From NCBI GenBank assembly GCA_021805275.1, contig JAJZFQ010000043.1, positions 1-64,000 of the forward strand: a stretch of 64,000 nucleotides of DNA, given 5' to 3'. The notes under the pieces are model-generated. The model saw only the letters and a program-made list of their open reading frames with translations. It did not search any database and was not told the DNA's origin. Shown here one piece after another: positions 7,424 to 15,131 of this stretch. This stretch comes from Pseudomonadota bacterium. Its GTDB lineage: Bacteria; Pseudomonadota; Gammaproteobacteria; Steroidobacterales; Steroidobacteraceae. The position numbers and the translations under genes were made by a program. How positions within the stretch are numbered: position 1 is the stretch's first letter; every line of letters starts with the position of its first letter.

Positions 7424-9430
7424 ATGTCGGACACCGTGTCGCAGGAGGCTCAAGCGCGCCTTCGCAGCGCCTATCTGCGGGCACTCGAGGCCATTCGCGT
7501 CGGGCGCTTCGAGAGCGCCGAGCGACAGTTGCGCGACATCCAGCAGGCCCACCCTGGGGAAGTCAATAGCCTGCACCTGCTCGGGGTCGCCCTGCTGTCG
7601 CAGGGACAACGGACATCCGCACTAGAGATCCTCGAGAGCGTCGTCGCCAAGGCGCCTCGCTTCGCACACGCACGCATCGATCTCGCGCGCGCCTATAGAC
7701 AGGACGGACGTTTCGAGGACGCTCGCGCCGAGCTGCGTCGGGTCGTGCAGGAAGCGCCGAGCCTTGAGACCGCATGGCTCGCCTACGGCGATGTCCTCGT
7801 GGACTTGGGCAAATTTGTCGATGCGCGCTTCGCGTTCGAGCAAGCTCGGCGGCTCGATCCGCACCGGGCCCGCATCGAGGAGGCAACCACCGTGCTCGCG
7901 GGTGGTGATTTCCGCTCCTCTGAGGCAATTTTCCGCCAGGTACTGCGCAGCGACGCCAATCATATCGCCGCCCTCGCGGGCCTGGCGGCCGTCGCACTCA
8001 ACGCCAGCAATACACGCGATGCGGAACGACTGCTGAACCACGCCCGCAACCGCTCAGTCCACCATCCGCTGATCGATCGTGCCTGGGGGCACGCGCTGCT
8101 CAGCGCCGGGCGATTGGGCGAGGCTGAGACGATCTTCCTCGAACTGCTCAAGCTCGAGCCGGACAACCCGCAGAACTGGGCCGCGCTGGGGTCGCTGTAC
8201 ATCCGCCTGCTGCGCCAAGACGAGGCATTGCGTGCCTACGAGGAGGCTGCCCGCCTCAATCCCGGTCAGGCCGGATTCCGACTCGCCATCGGGCACGTCA
8301 ACAAGACCCTCGGGCGGCGCAAGCCGTGCGAGGAGGCGTATCGGGAATGTCTCCGCCTGGCACCGACGTTTGCGGATGCATATTTGGCGCTGGCGGATTT
8401 GAAGAACTACCTCTTCAGCGATGCCGAGCTCGCCGCCATGCAGCAGCTGCTCGAATCATCCGGTGCGAGCGACCCAGCGCAGCTGCACTTCGCGCTCGGC
8501 CGCGCCATGGAGCAGCGCAGCCGGTACGCCGCGGCATTTCGCCACTACGCCGAGGGTAATGCGCTGCGCCGCCGGACCGCGCCGTTCTCGATCGAGAAAT
8601 TCGAGTCCAAATCCCGACGCATCGTGGCCTGCTTTGACCGGGAGTTCTTCCGCAGCCGTGCCGGATCTGGTCACGCCGATCCGGCGCCGATTTTTATCGT
8701 GGGGCTCCCCCGGTCCGGCTCGACGCTGGTCGAGCAGATCCTCGCGAGTCACTCGCAAGTCGAAGGCACGATGGAGTTGACGAACATCCTCGCGATGGTG
8801 CGCGAGCTCGACCACCGCGGGACCGATCGGGACAGCTACCCGCAGAGCGCTCTCGCGCTGTCGATGGAGGAGCTCGCCGACCGTGGTCGGCGGTTCATCG
8901 CGGATACCCGCGTGCTGCGCGGGGAGCGGCCGCATTTCATCGACAAGATGCCGAACAACTTCAGTCACGTCGGCCTGATTCACGCGATTCTGCCAAACGC
9001 AAAAATCGTCGATGTGCGACGGCATCCCTTGGACGCCTGCTTCAGCACCTACAAGCAGTACTTCGCCGAGGGGCAGACCTTCAGCTACGATCTGCACGAC
9101 CTCGGCCGCTACTACCGCTGCTACCTGGCGCTGATGGACCACTGGGACCAGGTGCTACCGGGACGCGTCATGCACCTGCAGTACGAAGCACTGATCGCTG
9201 ATCCGGAGGGCACGGTACGCCGGCTGCTCGAGTACTGCCGGCTACCCTTCGAGGTCGCTACGCTGCACTTCCATGAGAACCGCCGAGCGGTCCGCACAGC
9301 GAGCGCCGAGCAGGTCCGCCAGCCGCTCTACGCCTCGGGTGTGGGCTACTGGAAGCACTTTGCGCAGGAGCTTGAGCCGCTGCGCACGACTCTCGGCGAC
9401 TGCCTCGAGCGGTTCACGGCCTATCACTGA
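7424..9430 (+). CDS. TPR-repeat sulfotransferase, copy 1
   Basis: 668 residues. The first 400 or so are tetratricopeptide repeats (for example GRFESAERQLRDIQQAHPGE, then a repeated LxPxxxxA pattern). The C-terminal half is a sulfotransferase domain. The 5'-phosphosulfate loop PIFIVGLPRSGSTLVEQIL lies near residue 424 and the 3'-phosphate motif VRRHPLDACFSTYKQYF near residue 530. The family transfers sulfate from PAPS; the acceptor is unknown. The ATG follows an AGGTGA ribosome-binding site. A second gene of the same architecture lies at 52146-54131. No clear link to amine catabolism is seen. Confidence 0.85.
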   Translation: MSDTVSQEAQARLRSAYLRALEAIRVGRFESAERQLRDIQQAHPGEVNSLHLLGVALLSQGQRTSALEILESVVAKAPRFAHARIDLARAYRQDGRFEDARAELRRVVQEAPSLETAWLAYGDVLVDLGKFVDARFAFEQARRLDPHRARIEEATTVLAGGDFRSSEAIFRQVLRSDANHIAALAGLAAVALNASNTRDAERLLNHARNRSVHHPLIDRAWGHALLSAGRLGEAETIFLELLKLEPDNPQNWAALGSLYIRLLRQDEALRAYEEAARLNPGQAGFRLAIGHVNKTLGRRKPCEEAYRECLRLAPTFADAYLALADLKNYLFSDAELAAMQQLLESSGASDPAQLHFALGRAMEQRSRYAAAFRHYAEGNALRRRTAPFSIEKFESKSRRIVACFDREFFRSRAGSGHADPAPIFIVGLPRSGSTLVEQILASHSQVEGTMELTNILAMVRELDHRGTDRDSYPQSALALSMEELADRGRRFIADTRVLRGERPHFIDKMPNNFSHVGLIHAILPNAKIVDVRRHPLDACFSTYKQYFAEGQTFSYDLHDLGRYYRCYLALMDHWDQVLPGRVMHLQYEALIADPEGTVRRLLEYCRLPFEVATLHFHENRRAVRTASAEQVRQPLYASGVGYWKHFAQELEPLRTTLGDCLERFTAYH

Positions 9431-9452
9431 GTGGCTCGCGACCCGCAGCCAC
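9431..9452. terminator. Weak hairpin between convergent genes
   Basis: GTGGCT at 9431-9436 and AGCCAC at 9447-9452 form a 6-bp stem with a 10-base loop directly after the sulfotransferase stop. There is no T-tract, so only a weak or Rho-assisted terminator is suggested. Confidence 0.3.
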
Positions 9453-9479
9453 CAGAGATCGGCAGCGCCAAAGCACCGT

Positions 9480-10721
9480 TCAAGAGGCCAGCGCCTGATC
9501 CAGGGCGGTGATCAGATGCGCGATCTCCTCGGCGGTCGTGTAGTGCACGAACGAGACGCGAACGACGCCCCTGCGAGGATCGACGCCCATCGCACTCAAC
9601 AGGCGCACCGCGTAGAAGTTGCCCGCCGCCGCCATGATGCCTCGCTCGGCCAATCGCCTGGCGAGCTCGATCGGCTCCACATCCCGTGTCACGAAGGCCA
9701 CCGTCGCCATTCGCTCCTGTGCGCGTGCAGGGCCGAGGAGCCGGATGTCCCGCCGGTTGCGCAGATAATCGAGCAGCCTCGCGAGCAGCGGGATTTCCGC
9801 CGCGCGCAGCAGCTCGCGGACCCCCTGCGGTCGATTCTCGCCGGCGGCGATGCCGTGGTGTTCGGCAAGCATGTCGAAATACTCGGCGATTCCCCGGGTG
9901 GCGGCAACCTGGGCATGATCGGGCCCCGCCGGCGTCAGGCGCAGCAGCGGCTCATCCGCATTGAAATAGTGGCCCTCGTTGCCGAGCTGGCGGGCCAGTG
10001 ACGGCCGGATCACCATCAGCCCCTGGTGCGGCCCGAAGGTCTTGTAGAGCGAGAACAGATAGACGTCCGCCCCCAGCTGCCACACGTCCGGCAGACCGTG
10101 CGGCGCACCCGCCACTCCGTCGACCACGCTCAGCGCGCCCGCCGCCCGGGCGCGGGAGGCGATCTCGGCAACCGGATTGATGTGCCCGACGACGTTCGAG
10201 GCCTGCGGAAACGCCACCAGTCGGGTCCGCTCGCTGAGCAGCGCATCGAGCCGCGTGGGGTCAAGCAACCCGCCGTGCGGGTCAACCTCCCATTCCTTGA
10301 CGACGACCCCTTGGGACGCGAGGCGCCGCCACTGACCGCTGTTCGCCTCGTGGTCCTGGTTGGTGACGATGATCTCGTCCCCCGGCTTGAGCAGGGCGCG
10401 GACCGCCTGCGCCAGCACGTAGGCATTCTGCGAGGTCGACGGCCCGAGATGGACGTCCTGCGCTGTGACACCGAGGTACTCGGCCATCCCCGCCCGACCG
10501 GCGTCCATCCATTCTCCCGCCTCGCGCGAGGCGGCATACAGGTAATGGGGCTGTACCTTGAGCCGACAGTAGTACTCGTGCAACCGCGCGATGACCTGCC
10601 CGCAGGCATACGAGCCACCGGCGTTCTCGAAGAACGCCTGTCCGCGCAGCGACGGCGCGGAGAAGGCGGGAAACTGCCGCCGGACAAAATCCCGATCGAG
10701 TGCCCCTGGTCCGTCGCCCAC
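9480..10721 (-). CDS. Class V aminotransferase / cysteine desulfurase-like PLP enzyme
   Basis: 413 residues of a fold-type I PLP enzyme. Visible motifs are NAGGSYACGQV near residue 33, a cofactor region GPSTSQNAYVLAQ, the substrate loop NQDHEANSGQW, the Asp-containing VVDGVAGAPHG, and the probable Schiff-base lysine in LFSLYKTFGPHQG near residue 240. The family includes cysteine desulfurases, isopenicillin-N epimerase-like and kynureninase-related proteins; the N-terminus resembles the cysteine-desulfurase-like group. The start is GTG 10721, chosen because GGAGGGCGGGC lies immediately upstream. It is convergent with the sulfotransferase, and its role here is unclear. Confidence 0.78.
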   Translation of the reverse strand: MGDGPGALDRDFVRRQFPAFSAPSLRGQAFFENAGGSYACGQVIARLHEYYCRLKVQPHYLYAASREAGEWMDAGRAGMAEYLGVTAQDVHLGPSTSQNAYVLAQAVRALLKPGDEIIVTNQDHEANSGQWRRLASQGVVVKEWEVDPHGGLLDPTRLDALLSERTRLVAFPQASNVVGHINPVAEIASRARAAGALSVVDGVAGAPHGLPDVWQLGADVYLFSLYKTFGPHQGLMVIRPSLARQLGNEGHYFNADEPLLRLTPAGPDHAQVAATRGIAEYFDMLAEHHGIAAGENRPQGVRELLRAAEIPLLARLLDYLRNRRDIRLLGPARAQERMATVAFVTRDVEPIELARRLAERGIMAAAGNFYAVRLLSAMGVDPRRGVVRVSFVHYTTAEEIAHLITALDQALAS

Positions 10722-10852
10722 GCCCGCCCTCCAGCACTACCCGGCACGGGGGCCCCGGTGGCCATCGAGGGACACCCCGCCGCGCAGTCGGTCAGCCCGT
10801 TCTGGGCAGGATCATGCCACACCGGGGGCGCCGATGTGACTCTCCGCGAGCC

Positions 10853-13318
10853 TCAGAACCGGTAGCTTGCCCTCACTCCGATCACACGGGGCTCGTTCGT
10901 GGTCTGACGGTTGTCGTAATTACCCGTGTTCACGAAGATGACCGCATTGGTGTCCCACAGGTTGTCCACGTACGCCTCGAGGGTCCAGTGGTTGTCGGCG
11001 TTTTCCACACCAAGGCTCACGTCCGAGAGCGTGTACGCCGGCTGAAGGACACGCGCCGTGCCCTTCTTACCGAGCGCTGGGTTCGGCAGCGCGCGCAGGT
11101 CGCTCCACATATCACCCTTGTGTGCGATATCGTACTGGACGAAGGCGTTCAGGGAATCGCTCACCGGCTTTGTGTAGCGTACGTTCGCGCTGTAGGTGAA
11201 GTAAGGAACGAACGGCAGCCGCTCGTTCGGCACGATCATCGTGGTGAGCACGCCGCTGAAGTTCGGCTTTACGGTGGTGAGCTTCGAGTCGTTGTAGCTT
11301 GCCGCCGCCTGCAACGTCAGACCACGGACGATGTGCACGTCGATGTTCGTCTCTGCACCATACACACGTGCATTGCCGAAGTTCGCGCTGAACGTATTCG
11401 GGCAGAGAGACAGGTCGTAAATCGGCGCCTGGAAGTCCTTCCACGGCATGTAGTAGAGCGCCCCGTTCCAGATCATGCGACCGTGGAGCAGGCCGGACTT
11501 CCAGCCGATCTCGTAGTTATCCAGCGTATCCGGGCTGTAGGTCCGTGGCACGCCGCGGTTGTAGCAGGAGTTGCTGTCTTGGTTCACGCCGCCGTCACGG
11601 AAGCCCTGACTGAACGTCGCATACACCATGAGGCTCTTGGTTGGCTTATACGAGAGGCTCGCCTTGGTCGTGATCTTGTGTGAGGAACCGGTGAACGCGC
11701 CCGAGGGCGTCTTCGGCTGATAGAAATATCCGGCCCACTGATTGCTGCCGCTGAAATTCGAGCGGAAGTACCGCACGCCTACGTCGATATTCCATCGCTT
11801 GGTGAGATCATAGTTCAGATCGGCGAATTCTGCGGTTTGCAGATAATCGAATCGGCTGATGCTGCTGTACCATTCGTGTGGTAGCGGTGCAGCCGTGCCT
11901 GTGTAGTAGGCACTGTAATGCGACAGCGCGCTCTGATACGCCTCACCGTTCGGCTGCATGCCCGGCATATCGTAGAAGTAATTGTACTGCTGGCGCGTCT
12001 TCTCCCAGTACGCGCCGACGAGCCAATGCAGACGTCCGCCCGGCTTTGACTGCAGACGGACCTCGTTCGACCAGCGACGCGTCCAGGCATCGTAGTTGTA
12101 GAACATGACCGGGGTCTGGCAGCCGCCGTAGGGATCGGTGCCCCCCTGGATGGTCGGTCCGGTCAGGCAGGTCAGGCTCTGTATCAGTTGCGGCGAACTC
12201 TGATAGTACGACGAGAAGGGACTGTACTGGACGTACTGTGAATACTCAGTAGTGTAGTGATCCGCATAATTCCAGTAGGTCCCGGCGTATACCAGGTCGC
12301 CGATTCCGACATCGCCATCGACGTGCAGATCGTAACTCGAGAACGTAGCGGCGATGTTCTCCGGCCCGAAGTGCGCCACCTTGCGCAGCCCGTAATGGGC
12401 CGGATCCTGCGACCAGGAGCCCGCGGTGGTCTGGCGCTGGTAATTGAAGGTCAGCACCGCATTCCAGTTTTCGCTGATCTTCTGGTCGATGGCCGCACGC
12501 CCACCGTACTCCCGCTCCGTATTGTAGTTCTTGTGAGCCCACTGAGCATTGTTGGAGACGACTCCATTGATCCAGTGGCGCGTCGCGAGCACGTTGTCGA
12601 TGAAGCCGCCCTTACTGACCTTGAACACCGACAACCGTAAGGCCGTTCTGCCGTCGATCAGCGGAATGTTGACGAACGCCTCATCGGTATTGTTCTGTCC
12701 ACCGTTGTGGATCTGCCCGAAATTGACGTCAACACCGCCGCCGAACTTGTACAGATCGGGCTTGTTCGTGATGATGCGCAGCGCGCCGGACATCGATCCA
12801 GCCCCGTAGAGCGTGCCCTGCGGCCCGTCGAGTACTTCGATCCGCTTGATATCGTAGAGATGCAGATCGGGAAACGTGCCGTAGAAACTCAACGAGGCGT
12901 CGTCGAGAAAATATCCCGTGGTCGATGTGTTTGCGGCGTTCGCGCTGCTGCCGTCCGACACGCCGCGCATGTAGAACGATTGCTCGGTCGGCCCGTCGCT
13001 CACGAAGGAGATCGACGGCGACTTGGTGGCAATCGCATTGAAGCGCGTGAGGTCGAGGTTGCGGATATCCTTGGACGTGAACACCTGCAGGCTTTCGGGG
13101 ACGTCCTGCAGGTTCTCTCTGACGAGACGTGCGGACACTACGACTTCCTGCAACACCGGTATGGACGAACTGGCGGAAGTCGCTGCCGCGCCCGCCGCAT
13201 GCGCCAGCCCCTGTACCGCAGCTGCGCCGTACAACGCCGCGCCAACGGCTAAGCTTATCGGCTTGAGCCGCCCGCCCAGACCCTGCCCACGCAAACGCAT
13301 CGATCCGATCGTCTTCAT
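10853..13318 (-). CDS. TonB-dependent outer-membrane receptor
   Basis: 821 residues. A signal peptide is likely in the first 42 (ISLAVGAALYGAAAVQGLAHA). The plug domain starts near residue 55 with VVVSARLVRENLQDVPESLQ and contains the DGPQGTLYGAGSMSGALRI segment. A long aromatic beta-barrel follows, ending in RASYRF with the terminal Phe required for barrel assembly. Receptors of this class import bulky or scarce ligands across the outer membrane. It is divergent from an operon of MttB, a TMADH-like protein and a secreted hydrolase, so its ligand may be the methylated amine or a conjugate of it (inference). A vitamin B12 role is possible but no cobalamin riboswitch is seen upstream. Confidence 0.9.
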   Translation of the reverse strand: MKTIGSMRLRGQGLGGRLKPISLAVGAALYGAAAVQGLAHAAGAAATSASSSIPVLQEVVVSARLVRENLQDVPESLQVFTSKDIRNLDLTRFNAIATKSPSISFVSDGPTEQSFYMRGVSDGSSANAANTSTTGYFLDDASLSFYGTFPDLHLYDIKRIEVLDGPQGTLYGAGSMSGALRIITNKPDLYKFGGGVDVNFGQIHNGGQNNTDEAFVNIPLIDGRTALRLSVFKVSKGGFIDNVLATRHWINGVVSNNAQWAHKNYNTEREYGGRAAIDQKISENWNAVLTFNYQRQTTAGSWSQDPAHYGLRKVAHFGPENIAATFSSYDLHVDGDVGIGDLVYAGTYWNYADHYTTEYSQYVQYSPFSSYYQSSPQLIQSLTCLTGPTIQGGTDPYGGCQTPVMFYNYDAWTRRWSNEVRLQSKPGGRLHWLVGAYWEKTRQQYNYFYDMPGMQPNGEAYQSALSHYSAYYTGTAAPLPHEWYSSISRFDYLQTAEFADLNYDLTKRWNIDVGVRYFRSNFSGSNQWAGYFYQPKTPSGAFTGSSHKITTKASLSYKPTKSLMVYATFSQGFRDGGVNQDSNSCYNRGVPRTYSPDTLDNYEIGWKSGLLHGRMIWNGALYYMPWKDFQAPIYDLSLCPNTFSANFGNARVYGAETNIDVHIVRGLTLQAAASYNDSKLTTVKPNFSGVLTTMIVPNERLPFVPYFTYSANVRYTKPVSDSLNAFVQYDIAHKGDMWSDLRALPNPALGKKGTARVLQPAYTLSDVSLGVENADNHWTLEAYVDNLWDTNAVIFVNTGNYDNRQTTNEPRVIGVRASYRF

Positions 13319-13345
13319 AGGCCCCCACTGGCGCTGTGTCGCGCC

Positions 13346-13369
13346 AAATTTATATGTAAGTATAAATTT
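13346..13369. promoter_or_regulatory. Perfect inverted repeat upstream of the TonB receptor
   Basis: AAATTTATA (13346-13354) and TATAAATTT (13361-13369) are perfect 9-bp arms around a 6-base spacer, 28 bases upstream of the receptor ATG. The AT-rich island is striking in this GC-rich DNA. Its position fits an operator overlapping the receptor promoter. Confidence 0.5.
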
Positions 13370-13384
13370 CTAATCTTATTTTGT

Positions 13385-13405
13385 ATACCAGTATAGTTCT
13401 GGTAT
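13385..13405. promoter_or_regulatory. Second inverted repeat in the TonB/MttB divergent promoter
   Basis: ATACCAG (13385-13391) and CTGGTAT (13399-13405) are perfect 7-bp arms around 7 bases. The element lies 16 bp from the first inverted repeat, between the divergent receptor and MttB genes. Its sequence differs from the first repeat, so two regulators may act here. Confidence 0.5.
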
Positions 13406-13477
13406 CCGTAAGGGTCAATCGACGCACACCGCCGCCCAAGCCCTCCCCCAACGACCCGAACCATCCGCGAGTCCCTC

Positions 13478-15016
13478 ATGAGTGACCCAGCCGCCCCGAT
13501 CCGTCGTACCCGAGAGACCCGCCGCGCACGTGCACGCGCACCGGCAGAGAAATACAGCTATATCAAGCGCTGCCTGCCGCCGGTTGAGCTATTGAGTGTC
13601 GAGGCGATCGAGATCATCGAGGCCAATGCCGAAACCATCCTCGAGGAGATCGGCATTGAGCTGCGACGCGACCCTGAATCCCTGCGCCTCTGGCGGCACG
13701 CCGGCGCCGACGTTCAGGGCGAGAGGGTCCATATCCCCCGTGGGCTCGCCCGCCACCTGCTGAGGAGCGCCCCAGCGGAGTTCACCCTCTTTGCCCGTAA
13801 TCCCGCGCGCAACGTTCGCTTTGGCGGCAATGCGACCGTCTTCTCGCCTGTGGGTGGTCCGCCCTTCGTGAGCGACCTCGACCGGGGCCGTCGCTACGGG
13901 ACGCTCGAAGATCTGCACAACTTCATCAAGCTGGCGCACATGGCCCCGGCGATTCACTTCTCCGGCGGCAGCATGTGCGAGCCTATGGAGATCCCGCCCA
14001 ACAAGCGCCACCTCGACGTCCAGTATGCGTTCTTCCGCTTCTCCGATCAGGGATGTGAAGCGACGCCCGAGACCACCGGTCATGCCGCCGACGCTGTAGC
14101 ACTTGCCGAGACGCTCTTCGGCGAGCGCTACGTGGACCGCCATCCGGTCGTCCTCGGCAACATCAATTCGAACTCGCCCCTCGTCTACGACGGCCGGATG
14201 CTCGGCGCGCTGCGGCAGTTCGCCAGCCACAACCAGGGGACTATCGTGGTACCGGCCATGCTCGCCGGCGCCATGGGGCCCGTGACGCCGGCCGGGTGCA
14301 TGGCGGAGCTGCTGGCCGAGACGCTCTGCGGCATGGCGCTCACGCAGATCGTCCGCCCCGGAGCCCCAGTGATCCTCGGCTCGTTCGTCGGGGCGATCTC
14401 GATGCGCACGGGTGCGCCAACCTTCGGCACCCCGGAGGCGACGCAAATGATCTTCGCAACCGCACAGCTCGCACGCCGCCTGCGCCTGCCCTGCCGCAGC
14501 GGCGGCTCGCTGTGCTCCTCCAAGATCGTCGACGCGCAGGCCGGCTACGAGAGCGCCAATTCGCTGCTGCCCGCCCTGCTCGCTGGCGTCAATCTCGTCA
14601 CGCACGCAGCCGGCTGGCTCGAAGGCGGTCTCGTGGCGAGCTACGAGAAGTTCGTGATGGATGCCGACCAGTGCGCCATGATGCAAAACCTGGCCCAGGG
14701 GATGGACATGTCCGAGCGCGGCCAGGCCCTCGATGCCATCCGCGAGGTCGGACCGGGCAGCCATTTCCTCGGCTGCGCGCACACGCAGGCGAATTTCGAG
14801 ACTGCTTTCTACCAATCGACCATCGCCGACTACGCCTCCTACGAGCAATGGTCGGAGGAAGGACGACTCAGCGCCGAGCAACGCGCCAACCGCGTGTGGA
14901 AACGGATGTTGGCGGACTATCAGGACCCCGGCATTGATCCGGCGCGTGATGAAGCCATGCTCGAGTACATTGCGCGCCGCAAGGCGGTGTTGACGGACGA
15001 CATCACCGAGGAGTGA
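13478..15016 (+). CDS. MttB-superfamily (non-pyrrolysine) amine:corrinoid methyltransferase, copy 2
   Basis: 512 residues. After an Arg-rich lead the conserved core begins at LLSVEAIEIIEANAETILEE. Signatures are SGAPTFGTPE-like MRTGAPTFGTPEAT, SKIVDAQAGYES near residue 348, THAAGWLEGGLVASYEKFVMD and GCAHTQANFETAF. It is very close in layout to copy 4 (27435-29105). No amber codon is present. It should methylate a corrinoid protein from a quaternary amine; the only corrinoid protein here is at 25388. It is followed after 115 bp by the TMADH-like gene, so a quaternary-to-tertiary step followed by tertiary amine oxidation is suggested. Confidence 0.87.
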   Translation: MSDPAAPIRRTRETRRARARAPAEKYSYIKRCLPPVELLSVEAIEIIEANAETILEEIGIELRRDPESLRLWRHAGADVQGERVHIPRGLARHLLRSAPAEFTLFARNPARNVRFGGNATVFSPVGGPPFVSDLDRGRRYGTLEDLHNFIKLAHMAPAIHFSGGSMCEPMEIPPNKRHLDVQYAFFRFSDQGCEATPETTGHAADAVALAETLFGERYVDRHPVVLGNINSNSPLVYDGRMLGALRQFASHNQGTIVVPAMLAGAMGPVTPAGCMAELLAETLCGMALTQIVRPGAPVILGSFVGAISMRTGAPTFGTPEATQMIFATAQLARRLRLPCRSGGSLCSSKIVDAQAGYESANSLLPALLAGVNLVTHAAGWLEGGLVASYEKFVMDADQCAMMQNLAQGMDMSERGQALDAIREVGPGSHFLGCAHTQANFETAFYQSTIADYASYEQWSEEGRLSAEQRANRVWKRMLADYQDPGIDPARDEAMLEYIARRKAVLTDDITEE

Positions 15017-15131
15017 TACGCGTCTCCGGAGTTGACAAGCCGCGAGACGCTACTGTACAACCGTGCAACGAGAACCGTCCTCGACACGGTCACGTGAGGG
15101 CGGCGCAGCGACGATCCGAAGGCGCAGGTAC

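Noticed and set aside
13319..13477. Cobalamin riboswitch upstream of the TonB receptor or MttB copy 2
   Set aside because: The region is AT-rich with short dyads; I could not find the B12-box core or the expected length of structured leader on either strand.
15032..15059. Internal promoter before the TMADH-like gene (TTGACA at 15032)
   Set aside because: A good -35 hexamer but no acceptable -10 at 16-18 bp; the gap is better read as an operon spacer.
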